A model generated the notes under the pieces. The model was given only the letters and a program-made list of their open reading frames with translations. It searched no databases and was not told the DNA's origin. A program made the translations under genes and the position numbers. A stretch of 64,000 bases of DNA from Gonocerus acuteangulatus (taxonomy: Eukaryota; Arthropoda; Insecta; Hemiptera; Coreidae): NCBI GenBank assembly GCA_946811695.1, contig OX328123.1, positions 16,564,713-16,628,712 of the forward strand. Direction: 5' to 3'. Shown piece by piece: positions 22,737 to 36,300 of this stretch (positions are counted from its first letter, which is position 1; each line of letters opens with the position of its first letter).

Positions 22737-25433
22737 TTTAACGGGGGTCATTTTCGGTGTCTACTAGGTAGGATCGATAAAGATTTGAAGAAATTTTTCA
22801 AAAATTCCGTCATGAGTCCAACCTCAATAGCTACTTTCCTTCGGAGGAAAGTGCTAAAAGGAAGCCAAACAAGAAAATGATTTAGTTGAAAATGAGCGTT
22901 TTTATCACGCGCCAAAAATTATGGCGACAATAAACACTTTGTCATATGTAAGCCCCGCATTTTGTAGAACATGACAATAAATACCACCTGTAGAGCGGAC
23001 ACAAATATACTTATTCATTTTTATACTTCTTGTGTAAAGTTTAGGATCGACGACAGAATCCCAAGATACTGTTTTCTAGAAATAAAATAAAAAGATTTTC
23101 CCTTTTTTGAATATTTTGTTTAAAATTTGTTACCTTCTGTCCAGTGTTGTAGTCAATATGTGGTAGCAGCCGAATTCACTTTAAATAGAAAAAGTTACAA
23201 GAATTTTTCGATTAGCACGAAATTGCGTCATCTTAGCGCGTTTCCCGTTCTTATCTCCAGTGTAATTTCGAAAGCTTTGAATGGAAGTAGTAAATGTTTT
23301 ATGTTTATCTTTCGTAAAAGATGAAAACACGTTTAATAATAGAAAATGAAATCTCAAAGCGAAGTAAGATCTTAGGCGCGGATTTATCCTAATGAGATAG
23401 CTCTTACAAAAATCACAGAGAAACGGTATTTGTAAGAAGTTTAAACGCTTTCGATTAGATTATTAACATTTGCCCGTGGTCTATTAAATTTTATCAAAAA
23501 GACTCGTCGATTAAACATTCGTCTATTTGCGAATCGGCACGCATACTCTCGCACCGCTTCTAAGGCACCGTAGCGAAAACTACATCAGCATCAAGAGATT
23601 GAATTTTTGTAATTGGTTTTGACAATTTATTTCACGTTAAAATTTAAATAAGTAGGTAATTACAAAAATGAAAACTTGTTTCGTTTCTTGTTATGCGATT
23701 TTCTCCAAAACGAAGCAAAATGGAGCAAAACTCTGAAGGACTTTTTGTCTTAGTTTTTTGGTCCCCAAGGTACTAGCTCCTGAAGATTTGCTATTTAGAA
23801 TCGGGACTCCCTGTCCCGATATATATATCAATAGTCATAGAGAATAAGTGGGTAGGTAGGAAAATAGGTGCGATAAGAGTTAAGTGCACTGTAATTTTCT
23901 CCTGAGGTCAAAGAAGACACTAGGTAACTAATATCGTTTGTCGACTTATAAACATGTTGTTTTCTTGGCATCTCGTAAAACAACATGTTTTATCTGTTAA
24001 ATAGCTACCCTAAAAACTTGAGATTTGGAAGTTATTTCCTGAGACCAGCAATATATTCCGTAAATTTCAATAAAAACTATTTTTTTTTCTAAATTCCTTG
24101 AAAAGTACGAGTACCTGAAAGGATCCGGTGAACGGATTCTCCTGGTTAACGAAATCGACTTTTTAAGTCACACAATTTATTTTTCTGCTGTATTTTTTTT
24201 ACAATCGGTCCATTTTTGAGCAAGCTGTGCAGTAGGTACTACTGTTAAGTTCGTGATCTATGAAATTTCGGAATTTGTTATCGTTTTGTTATTTATTACT
24301 TATCTTATCTTGCTCTATTCTGCTCTTAAAAACGGAATTTGAAACGCGAAAGTGTCTTGTCAGCCCGGATTGCATCGTGAGTTCAACCTAAAAAATAACT
24401 CCCTCCCCCATGGAGGTAGAAAATGCGCAAAACTGTATATCAACTAAAGATTTTGTCTATATACTTCTTGGAATCAACCATTTATAAATAAATTTCCGTT
24501 TCTTACATAAGAAATAAATTTAATTCTTGTTTTATTAGGAAAATTACTGTACAGTTCTTGATTATGATATTTAGAAATATTCTAATCAATCTAGTTTAAC
24601 TTTATACAAATTCATATTTAGGGAAGACGAAAAGAAGAACTTTTTGCGTAACTAAGAGATTGGGAGAAGATATTAATTGGATTTTTAACAGTAAAAGAGT
24701 TGATGTCAGCGACTGATCAGGTCTTCTAACTTCAGTTACTTGTAAAGGAAAGGAGAGAGAAAAAAAAACAAGCAAAGTCTACGGAAAACTTTTAAAGATA
24801 AGGAAAAAGTTTCGGGTTCTTGATTGAAGGTGAAAAAGTTCCCTGTAAGATGACGTAAAAAAGGGAAACACCCAGAAAGTGCTGATTAGGTTGAGAGTTG
24901 TTCGTATTCCAGCAACGGTTGTTACTTTAACCGAAACCATTGTTTTTTCAGCGAAAGCCCAAATGACTCCGCAATTATCCAAGCTATTGTTCAGAAAAAT
25001 CTATCAACTTTACTCGCGCCCTCTTGCGCTGCTCTCGACAACTCTCGCCTACTCTCTCATTCTCTCACTATTCCACAATATCAGCCTGTGTTATGTCATC
25101 TCGAAGATTTATTCACAATTCTTACCCGCTCCACGTTGATTCACAAAATGAGCCTCCCAAAGGCCCAAAACTCGCCCAGCATGCCTTCTATTCCTCGACA
25201 TACTGTGGAGCCAAACGACTTTTCGTGTTTCTAAAAAGGCTACAGCCTCCAAATCTTAACCGATTTCACTGCATTTTAGCGCGGTTCCTCCCTCCCCCAT
25301 AGGGAGGAACCCCGCTTATAAGGTTGATACAATGAAACAATCCGGAAGTGCCGACTAGAAAATTTTGCGTTTCAGAACCCCTAGAAACCGAAAATAACGG
25401 TGGTTCAAATTTGTATATATATATATATGTATA

Positions 25434-25472
<39 letters not shown>

Positions 25473-27349
25473 CTGTTCGCTCTCTAAATAGAAGACGAAT
25501 GGTCCGATTTTGATGAAATTTGGTACAAAAATCTGTCGTCCAATTTGAAAGGTCAAGTTCGTTAACCAGCAAAATCCGCCCACTGGAAGATGGCGTTTGG
25601 GGCGAAATTCGCGCAGAAAAAATCGTAACGCTTACGTTTTTGAGTTCATAAGCTTGTAAGTACTCGTTTTATAGGCCTCTTGGGCTAGAAAAACGAATGA
25701 AACCATTTTCAAGGCGATAGTTTTAACCGTTGTCGAGAAAATTGGAAAAATAGTTTTTGAATACCGTTTTTGGTTTGGGTACTTAGAATGACGGGATTCA
25801 GTTGAAACATTATCTGCATGTTCTACTTTCATTAAAACTAATATGTTGAAAGTTATGTTACGTTTGGAGTTAAGGAAGGGTTAGAATAAAATATTTTATG
25901 AACAGACATGAAAAGTTTTGGAAACTTCGTATACTTTCATTAATATCTCGAACACGGTTGGGAAATCGTGGTAAGTGGATTGAAACTATTTGAAAGCTTA
26001 CTAAATTCTCTACAAAAATTATTCTAAAACTATTTTTGATTAGGTTATGTCAATCGGAGAAATAAGTGCTTAAAACTTCAAATACGTCTGTTTTGTTCTT
26101 ATGAACAGGTTTTTGTCGTTCTTTTTGTAATTTTTGTCTCTTTCCCTTGGTTTTTTATTGCTTTTTATTTTTGTAATTTCTTATGTTGTATTTGTAAGGA
26201 AAATGTATGTGTGTGTAAAACAGGATAGGTAAAATGAGACCAATTTTCTGTTGTCAGAAATAATAAAAAGTTTTGGGAACTTCGTATAATTTCTTAATAT
26301 CTCGAAAACGGTTGAAAATCTTGGGAAGCGAAAGGTTACCATTCGAAAGCTTACTAAATGGTCTACAAGAAAGGTTCTAAAGAAAGTTTTGAATAAGCGA
26401 TGTCAATCGGAGAAATAAGTACATATAACTTAGAAGTTTGATAAACGATAATTGATTTCGTTTATTTATACGGTTCTTTTTGTCTGTTTTTATTTCTTGT
26501 TATTTTGTTATTGCTTCTAGGAGGAGGATGTATTTCTCAATAAAACAGGGGAATAAATACAAATTCTTTGAACCTGTAACAGAACTGAAAACGTAAATAT
26601 TCGCCGTGTAGGGTCAGTCCGGGTCGAGGTAGTCTGCCGGTTCAGGTAGGCTTTTATTGCACTTCATAAATCAAGATTCATTGTTCTCATCGAGCATTCT
26701 AGGACAGCTGACAGTTACCTTTACCTGTAGGAAGACATGCAACCAAATGCTATACTAGAAATATAATTATATTTTGTGGTTGAATGTGGCCGTAGTTCAA
26801 TAAAAAATAACACTACTTTCTCATTTGCATGTACAATTTTATTTTGTTTAATTACATTTAAAAGTAAAATGGATATGTTAGCACTGCAAGTTAAGTAAAT
26901 TAGAAATATATTCGTAGAAGAGTCTTCGTAGACCGAAACTTGGGACGGCAGAAAGAGTAATTTCTGCTTAGGATAGTTTCATCCCTAGCCGAAAATCTTG
27001 TTGTTTTTTTTTCATATTTGTTTACATTAGGAATGATCCAAACAAAGTAATAACTGTTTCTATTCTAAGTCTACAAAATAACACTAGGGATATGAAGGGA
27101 ACCGCGCTAAGATGACGCAGTTCCTGCGAGTCGGACTTTTAATTTTAAAATTAAAGCTAATAAAACATAGAACAACTTTGTCAGGCCAGTTTTAGCGCGG
27201 TTCCTCCCTCCCCCATAGGGAGGAACCCCGCTTATAAGGTTGATACAATGAAACAATCCGGAAGTGCCGACTAGAAAATTTTGCGTTTCAGAACCCCTAG
27301 AAACCGAAAATAACGGTGGTTCAAATTTGTATATATATATATATGTATA

Positions 27350-27388
<39 letters not shown>

Positions 27389-30300
27389 CTGTTCGCTCTC
27401 TAAATAGAAGACGAATGGTCCGATTTTGATGAAATTTGGTACAAAAATCTGTCGTCCAATTTGAAAGGTCAAGTTCGTTAACCAGCAAAATCCGCCCACT
27501 GGAAGATGGCGTTTGGGGCGAAATTCGCGCAGAAAAAATCGTAAAGCTTACGTTTTTGAGTTCATAAGCTTGTAAGTACTCGTTTTATAGGCTTCTTGGG
27601 CTAGAAAAACGAATGAAACCATTTTCAAGGCGATAGCTTTAACCGTTGTCGAGAAAATTGGAAAAATAGTTTTTGAATACCGTTTTTGGTTTGGGTACTT
27701 AGAATAACGGGATTCAGTTGAAACATTATGTGCATGTTCTACTTTCATTAAAACTAATATGTTGAAAGTTATGTTACGTTTGGAGTTAAGGAAGGGTTAG
27801 AATAAAATATTTTATGAACAGATATGAAAAGTTTTGGAAACTTCGTATACTTTCATTAATATCTCGAACACGGTTGGGAAATCGTGGTAAGTGGATTGAA
27901 ACTATTTGAAAGCTTACTAAATTCTCTACAAAAATGATTCTAAAACTATTTTTGATTAGGTTATGTCAATCGGAGAAATAAATGCTTAAATCTTCAAATA
28001 CGTCTGTTTTGTTCTTATGAACGGGTTTTTGTCGTTCTTTTTGTAATTTTTGTCTCTTTCCCTTGGTTTTTTATTGCTTTTTATTTCTTTAATTTCTTAT
28101 GTTGTATTTGTAAGGAAAATGTATGTGTGTGTAAAACAGGATAGGTAAAATGAGACCAATTTTCTGTTGTCAGAAATAATGAAAAGTTTTGGGAACTTCG
28201 TATAATTTCTTAATATCTCGAAAACGGTTGAAAATCTTGGGAAGCGAAAGGTTACCATTCGAAAGCTTACTAAATGGTCTACAAGAAAGGTTCTAAAGAA
28301 AGTTTTGAATAAGCGAAGTAATGTCAGCTTTGGATTTGTCGATTTCCTTCAAATGTCTTGAAACTGTCGAGGCTCCTACTCTGAGTTCTTTGGCATATTC
28401 CCTAGTGTTTTTAATTGCTTATAGTAGTCAAATGTATTTGTCAATAAAACAGGATACGTATAATTAGAATCAATTTTTTGTTTGTTAGAATTCGATGATG
28501 CCGTATGAATATCTAGATTACAGTACTGGTGTTGATTTCGTTCTTTAGAATTATTCTTGGTATTCCCTATTTTCATCTGTTACCCATAGTTTTTTATTGT
28601 TAGTAGGTTTTTCTTATTGATTATAGAATATAAATCTATTTGGCTATAAAACAGGATACGTAAAATTAGTGACAATATTTCGGAGATTTCTGAGCGAAAT
28701 ACTTTTAAGATTTTCTACCACCACGAACGGCTTTTTTCCTCTATTTTTATCCACTAGATAGGCTTTATTTTGCATATTATTCTATATAAGTTTTATTCAG
28801 CAGGGGATTCTGATGAAATGTCGTGTTTTTGCTGTGGATTTTAAATACGATGTATCTAAGATTGGATAACATTAGCGAGTCTACATAGTTAAGAACCGAC
28901 GACGGAGGATTACTTCTTGCTATGATTTAGTCTACATATGTATATTAAGTCCTAAATCCAAAAAATAAACTTCACAACGGTTAGATACTATGAGCGTATA
29001 TGGCGGTTCAATGCCCGTAGAACACAATGGGGCCGCAGGAAATTTACCTGCTAAGAGTTAATCCTCAAGAGCTGTAAATATACCCCAGGTATCTGCCGAC
29101 ACAAATACAAAGCCTAGGCAGAGAGCACCCCAAAAACACAGATCCAAAAATAGGTTATATACTAAATATTCATAAAGACTACTTAGTTGTAAACCGATTC
29201 ATCAATTAGCAATCAATAATTTTCAACAAAGGTTATATACTAAATATTGATAAAAAGTATTTAATTAAAAAAAAATCAATATTCCACAAGACTTGTTTTT
29301 GGTCCATTTGTGTCTACTCCGTAGACTTAATTAGGTATATTATTCTATTGTAGTTGGGCAACTAAACTTTGTTTTATTTTGTTAAATAAAGTTTTTTTTT
29401 TTGACTTGTTATTCGTCAAGACTTTTATTTGTCCTTGTGTATTTACTAGATACGTTTTATTCGGCATATTATTCTATATAGGCTATATTAGGCAGGGTAT
29501 TCTACTCAATCTTGTGTACTTCTTCTTGATCCTTCTGTACATGGGCGTATATAAAAACAATTTCGGGGGCGGGCTGAGACCATTTCCAGGGTATGGAATA
29601 CTAAATATTTAGAGCTTGGAATAGTTTTAGGCAACTAAAACGCTATTGCACGTGAAATAAAATATGTTTTATGAACTAAGTGATCTTATTTAATTTATTT
29701 TTAAGGGTTTTACGAGAAGTTTTTATCATCAATTCAAAATTTCGGGAGGGGCTGCAGTCCCCTCAGCCCCCCCCTCATATACGCCCATGCTTCTGTATCC
29801 TCTAGAAAGGCTTTATTAGGCATATTTTGTATTGATTTATAGAGCTTTGCTTTAGAATGAGAGCCAGATTCTGTAATTTCCGTTTCTGTGTAAAAGTTAG
29901 CTACTGTCGGTGTCCCTGACGCCTTAATATCACTTTTATTCGAGATGTTCGAGAGGATTTTGACAATTTTCACGAGATATATAAAAAAAATAAGTTTATT
30001 TCTTTTCTAAGCTTATCAAATGGCACTAGGGACATGAACGGAACCGCGCTAAGATGCTGCAGTTCCTGCGAGTCGGACTTTTTTTTGTTTTATGTTTCCT
30101 TTGTTTATAAAATGACAAGTAAATAACTCACGAACTTTTACAATTGAACATAAAATAAGATTTTATTTTCATCTAATTTAATATCAGCACTGATATTGTT
30201 GAAATTAAACATTCAAATCCTGATTAGACCTTGAAAAAATCTGACTGACATCTTCAAAAGGTACATTTATTTTTATTTATTATTTATTTTTCAGTTTTTT

Positions 30301-33300
30301 CAATAATTTGACCATAGATTTTGATTTTTTCCAAGTCTAATCAGGTTTTTAATGTTTAATTTCAACAATATCTGTGATGATATTAAATTAGATGAAAAAT
30401 AAAATTTTATTTTATTTTCAATTGTAAAAGTTCGTGAGTTATTTACACGAAATTTTATAAACATATGAAAAATAAAACAAATATTTTGCCAGACAAAATT
30501 TTATTAACTTTGACTTTAAAAAAAATCATTTAAATTGGTTAAGATATGGAGGCTGTAACCTTTTTTGAAACATGAAAAGTTGTTTGCCCCCACTGTGCGC
30601 CATGAGTGTTCTACACGACGGAATGTTATTTAAGGTAAATTCATATTCTGAACTTGCGAGATGCAAATGGTTTTTTTTCATATTTTGTACAATTTCATTA
30701 GGGTTGTATAATGGCAATTATTTTTTAAAAAAATGTTAAAAATGGTAGTAAATTACGTATAAAGCCTAGAGTAATGTACTGGTAAATTTCAATCAAAATC
30801 AAACCCTCTCTTTCCCACATCTCTCATTTTCTCATCTTGGTTCTCTCTTATCACTTTTTTCACCTCTCTCTTTGTTATCTCACTTTTCTTTTCACTATTT
30901 TTTCTCCTTTCTCTCGTCTCATTTTTCTCTTCTCTCTAGTCTCACTTTTCTCCTTTCCCTCATCTCTCTTTTATCCTCTCTTTTTCTATCGCCTGTCTTA
31001 TCTCGGCTCTCTCTCACCTCTTTTTTCTCCTCTCTCACTCTCATCTCTGTTTTGTTCTCTTTCTTTCTCTCACCTCTCTTTTCTTCTCTCTCTTTCTATC
31101 ACCTGACTTATCTCGGCTCACTCTCATCTCTTTTTCTCTCCTCTTACTCCCAGCTCTATTTTCCTCTATTACTTCCTCTCATATCTTTTTTTCTGTCCTC
31201 TCACTCTCATCTATCTTTTCTCTATCTTGCTCATCATTCTTTTCCCCTCTTTCCCTATCTCGTCTCTCTTTCTAATCTCCATTTTTCCCATTTCATTTCT
31301 CATCTCTCACATTCTTTCATATCTGCCATATCACACTTACCTGGTCTCTCTCTCTTTCTCATCTGTGTTTCTTCCCCTCTCTATCTTCCCTGGTCCTCTT
31401 TTTTTATCCTTTCTTTCTTATAAACTAATAACACATTGGTATAACTATATAATTGCTTAGTTCCTTTTCAATATAAAGAATGGTGGTGTAAAACCAACAG
31501 AACCCTTTCAGTAATTTGAATTACAACCGAGTTGACTAGATCTTTTTGAATGATACGCCACGAACATCTTCAATTATTTTATTTAAAACACATTACAGAT
31601 TATTCGAAAGGCGGGTTACTATTACTTTTCTAAAAACAACTTGCCAAAATACATAATCGTGTGCCAGGGCCGCCACATGGGGGGGACTGCCGGGTACAGT
31701 AGTCCCGGGCCCGGGCGCCGTGGGGGCCCAGGCCGGGCCTCGCTAATTGCAAAAAAATGTAAAGGTGTTCAGCTCTTAAAAAGAATGGGGTTTAGAAATA
31801 TAGACGGGCGTAGCCTATATTTATTGGACTGGGATCTATAATTTTTTTAATGTACATAAACGACAAAACATGTGCAGTCCCAGAATAGTATATGTATTTC
31901 ATTAGGAGTCGTAATAAAACTACAAGTACCGAAAGTGGCCTTAGCTGCACCGATTGTCGGCTTTTATTCTCATTTCGCACAAAATTCAAGATAAAAATAA
32001 TTTTGAAATGTCCAAAGTCCTATAGCAAAGTACTAGAATTTTCATTCTGCCTCTGAGAAGTGGGGCCCGTGATCTGGTCCTGGACCCGGCTCTGAGAAGT
32101 GGGGGCCCGTGATCTGGTCCTGGACCCGGCTCTGAGATCTGGTCCTGGACCCGGCTCTGAGATGTGGCGGCCCTGTAATTTTCTTAGAGTTATAATTTAG
32201 TACCTATATAATTCTTAATAATTATTTCTTTAATTTTTCCCCCTAAAAGGAACGCACATTTTAATAATTTTGTAATTTTGGAACAAAGGTAACTTATTTA
32301 CGTATTGATTGGTTCCTTTATTTAAGGTTGCCCATTTTAATGAGAATTCTTGAAAGTTCAATTGGAAAGGAAACTAGTATCCACTTTGATAAAGTTCCCC
32401 GGGTTCGAGTTGAGGAAGAGAGGAACTCCTTGAATTATGTACTCCTAATATTAATTTTACCCCTACCAGGTCAGCCCCTAAATCCACGACTCTTTTAACT
32501 TTTTTCCCTCTGTATCTTCTTTTCCTTCTTCTTTCTAGAGGGGTTTTCTCCTTTTTTTTTTACCTTCTTTGCGAAAAAGATTTTCCAAGTTTTAAAGTAG
32601 GTACATTCCTCCCTAAGGAGACTTTAAGCGGAAAGTACAACAAGGTTTGAGTGGTTGTTAAAAGTTTTCTTTTTTTTTTTCGAAAGATCATTCAAATTTC
32701 AGATTAATTGTTCAACTTCTCTAATCCGAATCAATGTTATACTCTACTCGCTTGAAAACATTAAATTCTTTTTAAAAAATAGTGTTCCAATGCTCAGAAA
32801 TGAGATTATTTATTTCTATCAGAAATGTACTATTTTATTGACAAAACGTTTTAATTTCTTATGCAAAGATGGCACAATAAAAAATAAAACATACCATTTT
32901 AATGGTTCTGTTTATGCATATTTCTAGCAAATATATATTTTGAAGCCATTAATTGGACCATGTTAATCAGAAAGGAACCAAGCGACACTATGTACATTCT
33001 GAGAAAATTGCTCTTTAAGTTGCAATATCTTAGAGATTTACTTAATTATTCTTTTTCAAGTATTTTTTCGTCAAACTATACGATATTTTAGCAAATATTT
33101 TCATGCTGTTCCTATTTAAAATTATATTTCTGACAACTAAATAGCTGCCAACGGCCATAGCCACGTTGAATACACCGGTTCTTGTTGATCACCGAAGTTA
33201 AGCAACGTCGGGCGTGGTCAGTACCTGAATGGGTGACCGACCATGTGCTGTTGGCATTAGAAAAGGGTGGCAACCTGTAGATAGCCCGGCGCTAATGGCC

Positions 33301-36300
33301 AAGTTGTTGATGCGCCATAAAAAAAAAAAAAAAAAAAAAAAAATAGCTGAAAGTAAATAACACTCATTTTTTTTCAAAATAAGGCGCTTGGTTCCTTTCT
33401 GTTTAACATGACCCAATTAATATTTGTTTTTCACGGCATGCCGCAATGTTGCACCAACTGAGCTTTTCAGCGAGGGGTTATTTCCAGTTGTCACCGTTTT
33501 TAAACTTGGGAAATCAAGAGGAACCCATGTTAAACGTGGCTACGGCCGGCCGTTGGCCTCATGAGGCAACCAATGAGGGTCACTTTTTTTTTTTTTTATT
33601 ACCTTATTGATAATTAAAACAACATGTTCTACATGTTTACCCGGGAGGTAAAGGACCCTATGTCTCATATTTGTAATTGCTCAGGAAAGCAAATATTCAT
33701 AACTTTGATCTATTAAAATTTATTTCTTTGTTACATATAGATACAGCTTAAAGAAAATTGTACACAATGTTATTGGCATTGATAGGTAATGCGTAATTGT
33801 ATTGGCATTGATAGGTAATTGGAAGTATTGATCATAGTCAAACAAAACCAAGTCCTCCACATGGTGTCTTTTACCTCGATTGAAAACGGACATTATTTTC
33901 TTTTTAACTGTCTTATCTTCGTTATTTATGGAACAGGACATAGAGCCCTATAACATTATATGGGTCGATAAATCCACATTACGAACATATTTTTAAGTCA
34001 ATTTAATAAAAAAAAAAAAAAAAAAAAAAAATGGAGATGGTGTGCTTTACCTCAGAAAGCTAATGAAATTTAAAACAACTTCATATAGCCAGATTTTTTC
34101 TGTTTTCCTTGTATGTTAAATTACCTGTCAATAATTAAAATTCACATTCCGTTTTACAATTGAATATAAAATAATATTTTATTCTTCATCTCAATCAATA
34201 TTAGCACTCGGTGAAATTAAACATTCAAATTCTGATTAGACTTGGAAAAAATCAGACTGACAAATATTCATAAAACGTAAATTTGTTTAATTCAACAGTG
34301 AGGTTAATTGAAATAATATTTATTATAGATAATAAATAGAATAAATTAAATATGACTAAAATAATAACATAGGTACTAAAATAAATTAATTATTTATAAA
34401 GGACCATAAAAATCCTTTCTGTCTGGTGGTATCCTACTACTGCCGTAGTAAAGTAAATTAATTAATTTAAAGATTAAGAAAAATTATTAAAACGTCATTA
34501 ACTGAAATGAAATTATTATTATTATATCATTAAAATAATATTGCCAAAGTCTTCTGACTAAGAATCGAAATATTTCGTAAAATCGAATGGTTGTCTGTAG
34601 GTTGTAGTGTTTTAATGATTATAAATCGAAGGGGCTACCATCGGCCAGTAGTTCCTCTAAGTTAATAATTAAATTTAGGTCTCTGCATTCTGGTGTTTTG
34701 ACTGTCAGTGACACGTTACACTATCCGCAAGTGAGTTGTCGAAATCCCTTCTCAAAGTAACATTTTTCTGTTTGCTTTAGAATGAAGTGATTTACATATA
34801 GGGAAACATTGTTGAGCAAATATCCTCCTGAAAAAAATTGAGAAGGCCCCATAAGTTCATCTAATATATTATAATTGCAATAAATGTTCTTAAATCTGGC
34901 TTATCTTCATACTCCGATAGAAAATAAACGAGGAAATCTTGAAAACCTTAAGTGGATCGTTCAAATAGACTAAAGAGACTCGTGGGCCCAAATGGCCCAT
35001 AATGTTTCCTGAATACAAATGGGACGTGGGTGGAAATCGTAGAATGAATGGAAATGGGTTTTCCTAGAAAGGGCTCGGAACTCATTCAATAACCATCCGG
35101 CACATTTTCCTTAGTTCCACGTACTCGTCAACAGGAAATATCCTAGAATGGAAAATAATAAGAAAAAAGAATGCCTTGGGCAAATTAATGCATTAACAAT
35201 GTTGATTACTTTATTAAATTCGGGTCTTTTTGCGAAGACCACATCCAGTTACTTTTGAAGCAGCAGTAGTGATTGTATCAGTGATTCAGCGCATGCCCAT
35301 AACTCCTTTGCCTTCCTATTGGAGGATTCCGATGAGCAATTGTATTGGTTCTTGCTGGGAGTAAAGTAACCTTCAACAGTGAATTAGCTTTTGTTTATGA
35401 AAAAGCTCTGCTTACGTTAGTGAGAAAAAATGAGTCTTTTGCAATTAGTTCGCGATGTTCCTGACAAAGAAAAAGGGATTGGTTTCTTGCTCGGAAAAAT
35501 TAATAGAATTCTATTAATTTTAGCGAGTTGGATAGACTAGAGTCGCTAAAATTGATAGAATTCTATTAATTTTAGCGAGTAGGATTGACTTCTTCTTTAG
35601 CGAGCGTAGCGAGCGGAAACGCATAGCACAGGCGACGACGGGTGAGGATGCCCTTAAAATTAACAATATTTTTGAACAAATGGTTTCTGAACATTTCAAA
35701 TGAGAGTTCTTTGTTTCCCAATGTTACATATCTGCGCATGCGCGTGTTTACAAATACGCTGAATACGCCTAGTTTTATAACCTTCCTAACTTTAGTGCTT
35801 AATATTATATTCTATTAATTTTAGTGAGTTGAATTGACTGGGGTTTTGATATCTTCTTGAGCGTGCGTAGCGAGCGGAAACACATAGCACGTATGCCCAT
35901 AATGCTTAATAAATGTAAAATATCCAAAAAGAGAGAGAGATAAAAGGAATAAAATATGTGTGTTTACAAATATCGTTGTTTATGTTGTCCTTCATAACCC
36001 GCAAAACAGTTGACTTTAATGCTTAATAACTTTTTTCTTAGTTGAGAGAATTGATTTTGATCATATTAAGCTTTTTATTAATAAATTTTGCCATTATCTA
36101 ATATGGTTTATAACCGTAGATAACGTGTTAAGTAGTAATAGATAACTAGGGAGAACCTATTAGCTAATCAGTAAGCTTATCAGCGAGTACGAGTAACTGT
36201 TATAAATCACTACTGCTACTTCAAAAGTAACTGGATGTGGTCTTCGAAAAAAGACCCTTAAATTCTTTAATTTTTAGTGACAAGAGTAAAAAAAAAATGG

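Larger units (their letters stand above)
27190..30082 (-). mobile_element. Helentron-like family B, copy B2 (with insertions)
   Basis: Same termini and orientation as B1, only 49 bp away. The first ~1,120 bp from the hairpin end is almost identical to B1. After AAGCGA at 28317 it departs into other sequence: a mariner-type fragment (28319-28402), AT-rich repeats and a MITE (29540-29789). It then reaches the 5' end CGCGCTAAGATGCTGCAG at 30040-30057. Confidence 0.6.

Noticed and set aside
25632..25832. 66-codon minus frame conserved at 25632, 27548 and 54623
   Set aside because: Conserved only because the three family B copies are near identical; no protein features.
30837..31460. Overlapping Ser/Leu/Phe-rich frames (up to 183 codons)
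   Set aside because: Caused by the CT-rich low-complexity tract, where stops are rare.
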